Shown piece after piece: positions 55,954-64,000 of a stretch of 64,000 bases of DNA (within the stretch, counting starts at the first letter, position 1; the number at the start of each line of letters is the position of its first letter). The DNA is taken from contig JADJPK010000031.1 in assembly GCA_016713305.1 (NCBI GenBank), positions 310,001 through 374,000 on the forward strand, given 5' to 3'. Source of the DNA: Betaproteobacteria bacterium (lineage in GTDB: Bacteria; Pseudomonadota; Gammaproteobacteria; Burkholderiales; Ga0077523). The notes below the pieces were generated by a model. It had not been told where the DNA came from. It ran no database searches and saw nothing but the letters and a program-made list of their open reading frames with translations. A program made the translations under genes and the position numbers.

Positions 55954-56328
55954 ATGGACGACTATGACTTGGGCCGGGAGCAGTTCAGAAAGATGGTGGG
56001 CGATGACAAGATCGACGCCCTCGTGGCGCGATTCGCAGCGGTATGCCCGGACTTCGAGCGAGAGGTCGTGTCGGTGGTCGGCGGACGGATCTGGACTCGG
56101 GGCGGCATCGATCTCAAGACGCGATCCCTCTGCAGCATCTGCGTGCTCGCCGCCCAGGGGCGCACGAATGCGTTGAAACTCAACTTCGACATGGCGATCA
56201 ACAATGGTGCATCGATCGAGGAGATCTTCGAGGCGCTGTTCATGGTAGCCGCTTACGCAGGCTTTCCAGCAATGTGGGATGCGCTGGTCAAGCTGGAAGA
56301 AGTGCTCGACGCCCGGGCGCCGGCCTGA
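55954..56328 (+). CDS. Carboxymuconolactone decarboxylase family protein
   Basis: 124 aa. Typical core: FEREVVSVVGGRIWTRGGID, LKTRSLCSICVLAAQGRTNA and IEEIFEALFMVAAYAGFPAM. It has the CMD fold but not the CxxC pair of AhpD (CSIC instead, with an extra Cys), so a decarboxylase or dimer-partner role is more likely than peroxidase. ATG 55954. UbiA-like gene follows by 6 bp. Confidence 0.85.
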   Translation: MDDYDLGREQFRKMVGDDKIDALVARFAAVCPDFEREVVSVVGGRIWTRGGIDLKTRSLCSICVLAAQGRTNALKLNFDMAINNGASIEEIFEALFMVAAYAGFPAMWDALVKLEEVLDARAPA

Positions 56329-56334
56329 GGAATC

Positions 56335-57228
56335 ATGCCTGGCACCTGGAAGTCGGTGATCGCCACGGCCCGGATTCCCTTTCTCGCGCTCACGCCGGCC
56401 TGCATGTCGGTCGGGCTCGCCACCGCGCTGGCCGGAGAGCAACCGGTACAGCCGCTCGATGCGATGATCGCTCTGGGCGGCGGCCTCGCTGCGCACGTGG
56501 CGGTCAACATGCTCAACGAGTACCACGACTTTCGCAGCGGCCTGGATTCCATGACCGATCGCACGCCGTTCAGCGGCGGTAGCGGCGCGTTGCCCGCTGA
56601 CCCGGATGCCGCTCCCGCCGTCCTGGCGTCTGCGGTGGTCGCGTTCTCTCTCGCTTGTCTGGCCGGACTCCATTTCCTGTCCGATCGCGGCATGGCGCTC
56701 CTTCCCCTCGGGATTGCAGGTCTGATTCTCGTGAGCGCCTACACGCCGTGGATTACGCGGCATCCCCTCGCAAGCCTCCTGGCGCCCGGTCTCGGGTTCG
56801 GTCCTTTGATGGTCGTCGGAACCCACATCGCCCTCACCGGTCATGCGACTGCGGCCGCATGGACCGCCTCGGCGGTACCCTTCTTTCTCGTCAACGGTCT
56901 GCTGCTTCTCAATCAGTTCCCCGACGTCGAAGCGGACCGCTCGGTCGGCAGGCGCAACGTGCCGTTGCTGCTCGGACGTCCCCTCGCGGCGCGGGTCTAC
57001 GTGTCATTGCTTGCATCGGCCTATGGCGCCATCTTGATCGCCGTCGCCTTGAACGCACTTCCGACCACCTGTCTCCTGGGACTGCTGACCGCGCCGCTGG
57101 CCTATCAGGCAGCGCGCACATCGCTGCGTTGCTCGAACGATATGGATTGCCTCATGCCGGCACTGGGCCGGAACGTCATCGTGAACCTCGCCACGCCCCC
57201 CCTCCTCGCCGCCGGCGTCTTCTGGTGA
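56335..57228 (+). CDS. UbiA-family prenyltransferase
   Basis: 297 aa, about eight membrane helices. First Asp-rich motif NEYHDFRSGLDSMTDRTPFS (NxxxD variant of NDxxD), second motif FPDVEADRSVGRRNVPLLLG (DxxxD). Both bind the prenyl diphosphate via Mg. The pattern is closest to 1,4-dihydroxy-2-naphthoate prenyltransferase-like (MenA-type) members. Start overlaps a GAGGAA site right after the CMD gene; 6 bp spacing suggests one operon. Quinone or related lipid made is not shown. Confidence 0.85.
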   Translation: MPGTWKSVIATARIPFLALTPACMSVGLATALAGEQPVQPLDAMIALGGGLAAHVAVNMLNEYHDFRSGLDSMTDRTPFSGGSGALPADPDAAPAVLASAVVAFSLACLAGLHFLSDRGMALLPLGIAGLILVSAYTPWITRHPLASLLAPGLGFGPLMVVGTHIALTGHATAAAWTASAVPFFLVNGLLLLNQFPDVEADRSVGRRNVPLLLGRPLAARVYVSLLASAYGAILIAVALNALPTTCLLGLLTAPLAYQAARTSLRCSNDMDCLMPALGRNVIVNLATPPLLAAGVFW

Positions 57229-57340
57229 GCGGCCCACCCCGCCCGATGCGTGGTTCGTTCGGTTCTCCCGGAACAGAAGAACGGATCCGTGGCGACGTCG
57301 GCACGCTACCATTGGGCCGTGTTCACTTCGCCTTGCCAAC

Positions 57341-58639
57341 GTGACGCTCGCTCCCTCGCTCAACCATCCGCAACGGTTGCCATTGGCCGCCGAAGTGCAC
57401 GCGCGTCCCTTCATGTTCGTGGAGGCGCCCGCCCGGGTTTCTCATCTTGCCGTCTACGTGGGCCACGATGCGAGCCGGGCGCACAAGCTCGTCCAGGCTT
57501 TCTGTGCCCGCTTCGGAGTCGCACCGCCTTCGCCCGGCGCCCAGCATTTCGTGCACGATTTCGGGCACGTCCGGCTGAGGTGGGAGCGCCACACCGAATT
57601 CTGTACCTGCACCTTCGTGGAGAACGGCTCGGAAGACGGCGACCCTTTCGGCAAGCCGGCAGTCCGGCACGCCCCGAACGACTGGCTCGAGTTGCTGTCG
57701 GGATCGGTCCTGGCCGCCTGCCACATCGCAGTCGAGCGCGGTGAGCCACTGGATTTCAGGGATGAGCGCTTGAAGCGGCTGTTCCCCGCGCCTCCGTTGG
57801 TCGGAAGCCGGATCTCCAATGGCGGAGAAGTCTGGACGGATTTCCAGATCGGACCCGACGGATACTCGCGCATTCTTCTACGGGACATCGGACTGCAGGA
57901 GAATCAGGCGGGACGCATGGTGCAGAGACTCTGCGAACTGGAGACCTACCGGATCATGGCGCTGCTGGCGCTGCCGGTAGCGCGCGAAAGCACGCAAGCC
58001 CTGGGAGCGATGGAAGGAGAACTGACCGAACTTTCGGCCACGATGGTGCAGCCGGAGCGCTCGGTGTCGGACGGGACTCTGCTCGCCCGGCTTTCCGCGC
58101 TGGCGGCGAGAGTGGAAGCGCTTTCATTGAGGACGAACTACCGGTTCAGTGCCGGCCAGGCCTACTATCGCCTCGTGCGAGCCCGCATCGCGGACCTGCG
58201 GGAGTCGCGCATCGAGGGCATCCCGACCATCGACGAGTTCATGGAGCGCCGCCTGGCACCGGCGATGGAGACCTGCGCGTCGGCGGCCGTGCGGCAGGAA
58301 ACACTTGCTACAAAGGTCGCGCGCACGAACGATCTGCTGCGCACGGGCGTATCGCTCGCTCAGGAGCGTCACAACCAGGAGATCCTGGAGCAGATGAACC
58401 GAAATGCGCAGCTCCAGCTCCGCCTTCAGCACGCCGTCGAAGGACTCTCCGTGGTCGCCATTACCTACTATGTCCTGGGGCTCACCGGCTACCTGCTCAA
58501 GGCCGGCAAGGGCATGGGACTCCCGCTCAACGTGGACGCGGCACTGGGCTTCTTGATGCCCCTGGCCTGCGGTCTCACGTGGTTCGGCATCCGGAGAATG
58601 AAGCACCGCATCGTCAAGGATGGCGGCTCGCACGCGTGA
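57341..58639 (+). CDS. DUF3422 family membrane-anchored protein
   Basis: 432 aa from a GTG start. The start PQRLPLAAEVHARPFMFVEA is the DUF3422 signature. Long helical middle (AMEGELTELSATMVQPERS, ALAARVEALSLRTNYRFSAG) and two C-terminal membrane helices (VVAITYYVLGLTGYLLKAG, ALGFLMPLACGLTWFGIR). A conserved protein of many alpha- and betaproteobacteria without an assigned role. It lies 112 bp after UbiA. Confidence 0.85.
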   Translation: MTLAPSLNHPQRLPLAAEVHARPFMFVEAPARVSHLAVYVGHDASRAHKLVQAFCARFGVAPPSPGAQHFVHDFGHVRLRWERHTEFCTCTFVENGSEDGDPFGKPAVRHAPNDWLELLSGSVLAACHIAVERGEPLDFRDERLKRLFPAPPLVGSRISNGGEVWTDFQIGPDGYSRILLRDIGLQENQAGRMVQRLCELETYRIMALLALPVARESTQALGAMEGELTELSATMVQPERSVSDGTLLARLSALAARVEALSLRTNYRFSAGQAYYRLVRARIADLRESRIEGIPTIDEFMERRLAPAMETCASAAVRQETLATKVARTNDLLRTGVSLAQERHNQEILEQMNRNAQLQLRLQHAVEGLSVVAITYYVLGLTGYLLKAGKGMGLPLNVDAALGFLMPLACGLTWFGIRRMKHRIVKDGGSHA

Positions 58640-58693
58640 CGACGTCGATCCCTGACGACCGAACCATACAACCCGACAATGACCGGAGGACAC

Positions 58694-59488
58694 ATGAGAG
58701 AGAACGGCGTGGCGAAACGCTGGGCAGATGGAGGCGCGGCGATCAACGGCTGGCTGGGGATCCCCAGCTCGATCTCCGCCGAGAACATGGCCCAGGCCGG
58801 CTGGGATTCGCTCACGGTGGACCTGCAGCACGGCCACATCGACTATCAGGTCGCGGTCACGATGCTGCAGGCGATCAGCACGACGGCGACGACGCCGTTC
58901 GCACGGGTCCCGTGGCTGGAACCGGGCATCATCATGAAACTTCTCGATGCAGGTGCCTTCGGCATCATCTGCCCGATGATCAACACCCGTGCCGATTGCG
59001 AGGCGTTCGTCGGTGCCTGCCGGTATGCGCCCCGCGGCTATCGTAGCTTCGGTCCCGTGCGCGCCACCTGGTACGGCGGCGCGGACTACTTTCAGAAGGC
59101 CAACGATACGATCGTCACCATGGCCATGATCGAGACGACTCAGGCGGTGGACAATCTGGATGGGATTCTGAGCGTCCCGGGACTCGACGCGATCTACATC
59201 GGCCCCAACGATCTCGCGATCACTCTCGGTTGCGCCCCGTCCGGAGTGCCGACCGATGCCAAGGTACTGAATACCATCAGGACGATTCTCGCGGGTGCCA
59301 AGCGGCACGGAGTACGTGCCGGTCTCCATTGCGGCTCGCCCGCCATGGCGAAGGAAATGATCGGCCTTGGCTTCCAGTTCGTCACCGTAATGGGAGACAA
59401 CGCCTTCCTTGCGGCGGCAGCGAAGAGCGCCGTGACGGAAGTGCGATCCGGCATCGCAGCTGCACCGAGCGGCGGCAGCACATACTGA
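58694..59488 (+). CDS. HpcH/HpaI-type aldolase (2-dehydro-3-deoxyglucarate aldolase-like)
   Basis: 264 aa from the ATG at 58694, preceded by GGAGGACAC. Blocks: NGWLGIPSSISAENMAQAGW, LTVDLQHGHIDYQVAVTML, PFARVPWLEPGIIMKLLDAG (Arg), ICPMINTRADCEAF and IGPNDLAITLG (metal-binding Glu/Asp nearby: MAMIETTQAVDNL). Class II HpaI-family pyruvate aldolase. It may act on 2-keto-3-deoxy sugar acids, but it is 11 kb from the UxaA/MR cluster. A citrate-transporter-like membrane protein follows by 27 bp. Confidence 0.9.
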   Translation: MRENGVAKRWADGGAAINGWLGIPSSISAENMAQAGWDSLTVDLQHGHIDYQVAVTMLQAISTTATTPFARVPWLEPGIIMKLLDAGAFGIICPMINTRADCEAFVGACRYAPRGYRSFGPVRATWYGGADYFQKANDTIVTMAMIETTQAVDNLDGILSVPGLDAIYIGPNDLAITLGCAPSGVPTDAKVLNTIRTILAGAKRHGVRAGLHCGSPAMAKEMIGLGFQFVTVMGDNAFLAAAAKSAVTEVRSGIAAAPSGGSTY

Positions 59489-59515
59489 TCCCGCCATCCA
59501 TCAATCAGGCGAACG

Positions 59516-60850
59516 ATGATCGCTAAGACGACCCCACAATCGCTCCAGCGCAGGAACTTGGCGGCGAGGACAAGCCTGGCGGCGACATGTGCGGGCTTCA
59601 CCTGTCTCGTTCCCGGCCTCGCCTTTGCCGGAACCAGTGGACTGAGAGTCGCCGGAATCCCGCTCGAGTTCCTGCTGTTCGCTGCGACGCTGCTGGGCAT
59701 TGCGCTCTCTCACCGGCATTCCCTCCGCATCGCGATGACAGGGGTCGCGATCGTCGTGTTCTACAAGCTGGCATTCACCGGTTTTCACGGTGGCCCGGGG
59801 CTACCCGGTCTGGTGACGCACCTCGCCGGGCACTGGGTGACCCTCGCCAATCTCTTCCTGCTCATCACCGGCTTCGCCCTCCTTGCAGAGCACTTCCACC
59901 AAAGCCGTCTGCCCCGCTATCTGCCGCACATCCTGCCCGACGACTGGAAGGGCGGCTTCGTGCTGCTGGTCCTGGTCTTCGTGCTCTCCGGATTCCTGGA
60001 CAACATCGCCGCAGCCCTGATCGGTGGCACCGTGGCAGCCGACGTATTCAGACGCAAGCTGCACATCGGATACCTGGCGGCCATCGTGGCGGCCTCCAAT
60101 GCCGGCGGTGCCGGTAGCGTCGTGGGAGACACGACCACCACCATGATGTGGATCGCGGGCGTCAGTCCGCTGGACGTGGTGCACGCCTATATCCCGGCAA
60201 GTGTTGCGCTGGTGGTCTTCGGAATTCCCGCAGCCATCCGCCAGCAGAGGCATTCTCCGATCCGCAAGGATCCGCCGGAGGGAGCCCATCTCGACTGGCC
60301 CCGGATCGTCATCGTGCTGAAGGTGCTCGTGGTCGCGATCGGAACGAACGTGACGATCAATCTGGCATTCCCCGAAGTCGCCGAAGATTTCCCATGGATA
60401 GGCACCGCGGTCTGGGGTTCGCTGTTGCTCGCAAGCCCGCTGCGCGGGCCTTCGTTCGCGGAGTTTCCTTCGGCAGCCCGCGGCAGCGTGTTCCTGCTCT
60501 CGCTGGTACTGGCCGCCTCCATGATGCCGGTGAATGAACTGCCGTCGCCCTCGTGGGTGAGCACCTTCGGCCTGGGCGCGGTCTCGGCGATCTTCGACAA
60601 CATCCCGCTCACCGCACTGGCGCTGGAGCAGGGCGGCTACGACTGGGGCATGCTGGCCTACGCGGTCGGTTTCGGCGGATCCATGGTGTGGTTCGGATCG
60701 TCCGCCGGGGTGGCTCTGTGCGCGCAGTTTCCCGAAGGCCGTTCGGCGATCGAGTGGCTGAAGGGAGGATGGTTCATCGTGGCAGCGTATGCCGCGGGCT
60801 TCGCCGTGCTGCTGACGACGCTGGGGTGGCATCCCGTTGCAGTGCGGTAA
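59516..60850 (+). CDS. Ion transporter superfamily (citrate transporter / NhaD-like) membrane protein
   Basis: 444 aa. A signal-like first helix, then about 11 TM segments. Two inverted-repeat halves: FVLSGFLDNIAAALIGGTVA and AASNAGGAGSVVGDTTTTMM, and SAIFDNIPLTALALEQGGYD with GFGGSMVWFGSSAGVALC. These DNIxxA and SNAGGxGSVxGDTTT motifs are typical of the IT superfamily (NhaD, citrate-type). Probably Na+- or H+-driven; substrate uncertain. It follows the aldolase gene by 27 bp, so an organic acid import role is conceivable. Confidence 0.85.
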   Translation: MIAKTTPQSLQRRNLAARTSLAATCAGFTCLVPGLAFAGTSGLRVAGIPLEFLLFAATLLGIALSHRHSLRIAMTGVAIVVFYKLAFTGFHGGPGLPGLVTHLAGHWVTLANLFLLITGFALLAEHFHQSRLPRYLPHILPDDWKGGFVLLVLVFVLSGFLDNIAAALIGGTVAADVFRRKLHIGYLAAIVAASNAGGAGSVVGDTTTTMMWIAGVSPLDVVHAYIPASVALVVFGIPAAIRQQRHSPIRKDPPEGAHLDWPRIVIVLKVLVVAIGTNVTINLAFPEVAEDFPWIGTAVWGSLLLASPLRGPSFAEFPSAARGSVFLLSLVLAASMMPVNELPSPSWVSTFGLGAVSAIFDNIPLTALALEQGGYDWGMLAYAVGFGGSMVWFGSSAGVALCAQFPEGRSAIEWLKGGWFIVAAYAAGFAVLLTTLGWHPVAVR

Positions 60851-60887
60851 CAGGTGGATCTCGTACCTCCGTTGCGTCCCTGTCCCG

Positions 60888-61791
60888 TCACGGAACATTC
60901 CCGGTCGATTCGATGTACTGCAGGAGCGATGGACGGACCGGAGACCAGCCGAATTCCTGCCGCGCCCGCACCGCGCGCACACGACTGTTCGATCCCATCG
61001 TGTAGCGTGCGGGGCCTTCGCCCCACACGGCAACGGCTTCGTCAACCGTCATGGCCTGGGTGATTCCCCCGAAACCCAGCGCGCGGCTTACGGCAGCCGC
61101 GGCTTCCAGCATCGAGTTCTCCCCGTTCTCGGCGTAGTACAAGGCTCCTGCCGGCGCCCGTTCGAGCACCGCCACGTACATGTCGACGAGGTCGTCGATG
61201 TGTACGTTCGACCAGACGTTGCGGCCCGGCCCCACGTGACGTCCGGCCCTGTGCTTTCAGGCCAGATCGAAGAGCCAAGGGATCTGGATGCTGTCCTTGT
61301 GCAGACCGCGCCCCGCACCATAGATGAGGCTCGGGACACACCACGATTCCGCGGATGCCTTCGTGGGTCGCAGCAAGTACCCCCTCGTTGAGAGCAACCC
61401 GCCCGGCCCTCAACGGGAGCGGATGGACCGGAGTGGTCTCGTCATGGACAGGTCCCGCGTGCTCGCCGTCCGCAAGATCCGCCACGATGCTCGTCCCGCT
61501 CGACTGGATGAACGTCTTGCCCGTACCGCGCATCGCCTCCAGCATGGCATCCACCGAAGGCCGGTGATCCGAGTTGGCGGCGTTGATGACCGCATCGGCA
61601 CGTCGAACTGCATGGACCAGGACTGACGAATCGGACAGGTCGCCGACGACCGGCTCGAGGCCCGGAGCGGCAGTTTCCTGAGCGCGTTGTTCCGTTCTCA
61701 CCAGACCCAGCACCTCGTGTCCGAGTTCGACGAGCCGCGCCGCGATCGAACCGCCGATGTATCCGGACGCGCCGGTGATGAACACCTTCAT
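60888..61791 (-). pseudogene. NAD(P)-dependent epimerase/dehydratase, frameshifted with an extra in-frame stop
   Basis: The N-terminal frame from the ATG at 61789-61791 (MKVFITGASGYIGGSIAARL, Rossmann GxxGxxG) runs well to RGIVVCP, then one extra base near 61332-61335 shifts it. After that, the correct frame gives LIYGAGRG-like sequence and IPWLFDLA, then hits a TGA at 61257-61259, and resumes RAGRHVGPGRNVWSNVHIDD to LQYIESTGNVP. Corrected length would be about 300 aa. Two separate lesions make decay more credible here than in the other genes, but a consensus error pair cannot be ruled out. Confidence 0.8.
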
Positions 61792-61882
61792 GATCGGCCC
61801 TCCCCTAGCAAGGAATGATGGTCGATAATCACCTCGTGCAACCGGCACGGCAAGTCCGGGAGCTTCCCCTGGCGGCAGAATC

Positions 61883-63117
61883 ATGAAAAGAGAGCACTTG
61901 AGCGGACTTCAGACGGTGCTGATCCTGGGCGGCGCCGCCACCATGCTGAGCCTGGCGATGGGCATGCGGCAGAGCTGGGGTCTGTTCCAACCGCGTCATC
62001 CCGCGACATCGGCATCACGGCCGCAGACTTCTCTCTTGCGATTGCGATCCAGAACATCGTGTGGGGAACCACTCAGCCGTTCGTGGGAATGCTGGCGGAC
62101 CGGCACGGGGCGCGACCCGTCGCTCTCGCGGGAGTCGTGATCTATGCCGCGGGTCTCCTGGTGAGTCTCTATTCGGCATCGGCCCTGACCTTCACCGTCG
62201 GTTCTGGTCTGTGCATCGGCCTCGCCCTGTCCTGTACCGGCAGCAATATCGCGATGAACGTGACGGCAAGGACCGCGTCGCCCGCGCGTCGCAGCCTGGC
62301 GATGGGATCGGTGTCGGCGCTCGGTTCACTCGGGCTCACGCTCGCGTCGCCCCTTGCGCAATCGCTCATCTCGTCATCGGGCTGGCAGACGGCCATGATC
62401 GGATTCCTGGCGCTGGCCGTCGTGATGCTTCCTGCCGCATTCCTCGCCGGAGGAGCCGACCGCATCTCACGTGAGACCGCCTCCGGGGCGCACCAGTCGG
62501 TCTCGGAAGCGATCCGCGAAGCGCTGGGACACCGTGGTTATCTCGTTCTCGCCGGCGCCTTCTTCGTGTGCGGACTGCAGCTCGTGTTCATCACGACGCA
62601 CCTGCCGGCATACCTCCAGATCTGCGGCATGGATGCCAGCGTCGGTTCCACGGCGCTGGCCGTGGTGGGACTGTTCAACGTGGGAGGCTCGTATCTGTTC
62701 GGATGGCTGGGCGGACGATACTCGAAGCGCGCGCTGCTCGGTGGCATCTATGTTCTTCGTTCACTCTGTATCGCAGCCTACTTTTCCGTACCGCCTTCTC
62801 CGACCAGCACCCTCCTGTTCGCTGCCGCAATGGGCACGCTCTGGCTGGGGGTCGTGCCTCTCGTGAGCGGTCTGGTCGTTCATCTCTTCGGGCTTCGATA
62901 CATGGCGACCCTGTCCGGCATCGCATTCTTCAGTCACCAGGTCGGCTCGTTCGTCGGCGCTTGGGGCGGTGGAATGATCTACAGCACGCTGGGGTCCTAC
63001 GAGTGGGCGTGGAAGGGGGCCGTGATCATCGGCATCACGGCGGGACTGTGGCAGATGGGAATGAACGTGAGACCGGCGAAACGGATGGCCGCCCAGGGTG
63101 CTGCGGGCGTCGCCTGA
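61883..63117 (+). CDS. MFS transporter (frameshifted near N-terminus)
   Basis: 411 aa after one base is restored near 61991-61993. N-terminal frame: TVLILGGAATMLSLAMGMRQSWGLF; second frame: ITAADFSLAIAIQNIVWGTT and PFVGMLADRHGARPVALAG (motif A of the major facilitator superfamily). Twelve TM helices in all. The pattern (MRQSWGLF, GITAADFS) resembles monocarboxylate/oxalate-formate-type MFS porters that take up organic acids. The divergent epimerase shares the 91-bp gap upstream. Confidence 0.85.
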
Positions 63118-63195
63118 TGCGGTTTCCGGTCTCGCCGGTTGTCGTCCCCGGGACCGGTCGGGGGAGTCCGGTCGCCGGGATCGCTCTTCAGAGTG

Positions 63196-63486
63196 TTAGG
63201 CGGCCGTGCACTGCGCAATGAAGTCCTTGCGCTCCTCGCCTTTCAGTCCCTTGGACTTCGCTTCGGCAATGCAGGATTTCGACTTCTCCTTGAGCGCCAG
63301 CCGCTCCTGCTTTTCCTCGGGCGAGACGGACAGACACTGGCTCATGAAGGCCCGGCGTTCTTCGCCCTTGAGCGACTTGCTCTTCGCTTCGGCATTGCAA
63401 CTGCGCATCTTTTCCTGCTGCGTGGCGGCGTAGGCGTTGCCTGCTGCAGCGAGCGTGACGAGTGCGGCGATGATGATCTTCTTCAT
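63196..63486 (-). CDS. psiF: PsiF repeat protein (phosphate-starvation-inducible-like), exported
   Basis: 96 aa from the ATG at 63484-63486 with AGGAGA upstream. Signal peptide ends NAYAAT. Two PsiF repeats: MRSCNAEAKSKSLKGEERRA and KSCIAEAKSKGLKGEERKDF, each with a Cys and followed by a FMSQC/FIAQC Cys. PsiF-like proteins occur in many enterics and betaproteobacteria; role unproved. Convergent to the MFS gene; 78 bp between. Confidence 0.9.
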   Translation of the reverse strand: MKKIIIAALVTLAAAGNAYAATQQEKMRSCNAEAKSKSLKGEERRAFMSQCLSVSPEEKQERLALKEKSKSCIAEAKSKGLKGEERKDFIAQCTAA

Positions 63487-63697
63487 GCGGTTCTCCTGTT
63501 CGAGTTGATCGGGTTCGTTCGATCCTGCGGGGATGAACGAAGCGGATGCTATCGAGCGGAACCAGAATGGTCCCGGAGGCGACGCGCTCGGTCGAAATGC
63601 GCGACCACTCGTGGCATGTCGCGCGACCGGATCGGAAGAAGGAGCCTCGTACCTGCCTGACAGAAGTGCGAGAGCGGTCGAGGCCGCCACGGCTCTG

Positions 63698-64000
63698 TCA
63701 GGGAAGCAAGATCTCGTTCCGCAGGTCGGCACCGTCTCGCAGACGTGTGCAGTTCTCCATCGCGACGACGAAGCTCCGCTCGAGCGTTTCCGCAGTGAGC
63801 CAGGACAGATGGGGCATCACCACCACGTTGGCGAGGGACAGCAGGGGATTTCCGCTCGAGAGAGGCTCCCGGTCGAATACATCCAGCCCGGCCGCGCGAA
63901 CGTGGCCGGATCGAAGAGCCTCGACCAATGCGGCCTCCTCGATCAATCCGCCACGGGCGGTGTTGACCAGCACGACACCCCGTTTCATGCGACCCAGGGT
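63698..64000 (-). CDS. D-isomer-specific 2-hydroxyacid dehydrogenase, C-terminal part (5' end outside window)
   Basis: About 100 codons are inside the window; the frame stays open to the right edge. Text is the NAD-domain end of the family: MKRGVVLVNTARGGLIEEAA, ALRSGHVRAAGLDVFDREPL (catalytic Glu region) and NVVVMPHLSWLTAETL with the catalytic His. It would oxidise or reduce D-2-hydroxyacids with NAD(P). The stop lies 211 bp upstream of the psiF start; the gap holds no gene. Confidence 0.85.
   Translation of the reverse strand, partial: TLGRMKRGVVLVNTARGGLIEEAALVEALRSGHVRAAGLDVFDREPLSSGNPLLSLANVVVMPHLSWLTAETLERSFVVAMENCTRLRDGADLRNEILLP

Noticed and set aside
1..64000. tRNA, rRNA, CRISPR arrays, insertion sequences
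   Set aside because: I scanned for cloverleaf-like arms, direct spacer repeats and transposase motifs and found nothing that stands up.

Overview
The window is 64 kb of densely coding, visibly GC-rich bacterial DNA and most likely comes from a betaproteobacterium (Burkholderiales/Rhodocyclales/Nitrosomonadales-like). The pointers are three PEP-CTERM proteins, a DUF3460 protein, a DUF3422 protein, a DctPQM TRAP transporter, HrpA, Tex, SRAP and UbiA-family genes. I see no rRNA, tRNA, CRISPR array or insertion sequence. GTG and TTG starts and ATGA/TGATG overlaps are frequent.

Layout. 1-2.8 kb: a PqqD-like/M50 membrane peptidase (cut by the window edge) behind a GAF-HlyD adaptor. 3-5.3 kb: PEP-CTERM protein with a good sigma-54-type promoter, SmpA-like lipoprotein, AhpD-like and CBS proteins. 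5.5-9.4 kb: a ZnuD-like TonB receptor flanked by two related PEP-CTERM proteins, probably a metal (zinc) locus. 9.7-15 kb: hrpA, a hypothetical gene and alkA. 15-21.8 kb: D-aminoacylase, an M48 peptidase operon, pncB, a thermonuclease and a surface-adhesin-E-like protein. 21.9-28.4 kb: TRAP transporter, two phytanoyl-CoA dioxygenase (PhyH) family enzymes and an exported cyclase. 28.6-40.7 kb: oligopeptidase, beta-barrel proteins, Sel1 protein, SRAP, a DsbA-like isomerase/cupin/LLM-oxidoreductase run, a third PhyH enzyme, GST and cysE. 41-43.2 kb: a degenerate RelA/SpoT-type HD protein divergent from a FeeM-like N-acyl amino acid synthase, with 0.74 kb of non-coding DNA between them. 43.3-47.5 kb: a sugar-acid catabolic cluster (CitE-like lyase, enolase-superfamily dehydratase, UxaA split into two genes). 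47.5-51.2 kb: type I secretion adaptor and ABC transporter. 51.5-64 kb: pdeM, hemerythrin, tex, enoyl-CoA hydratase, UbiA-type prenyltransferase, DUF3422 protein, HpaI-type aldolase, ion transporter, epimerase, MFS permease, PsiF and a partial 2-hydroxyacid dehydrogenase.

A striking technical feature: nine otherwise well conserved genes are broken by ten single-base indels, mostly at short G or C runs, and one of them also has an in-frame stop. In each case adding or removing one base per break restores a family-length reading frame with a length divisible by three. I read most of these as consensus errors and give the joined genes as single features.

The most interesting leads are the PqqD/M50 plus GAF-HlyD pair, the ZnuD/PEP-CTERM locus, the sigma-54-like promoter of a PEP-CTERM gene, and the FeeM-like synthase facing an HD protein that has lost its metal ligands.
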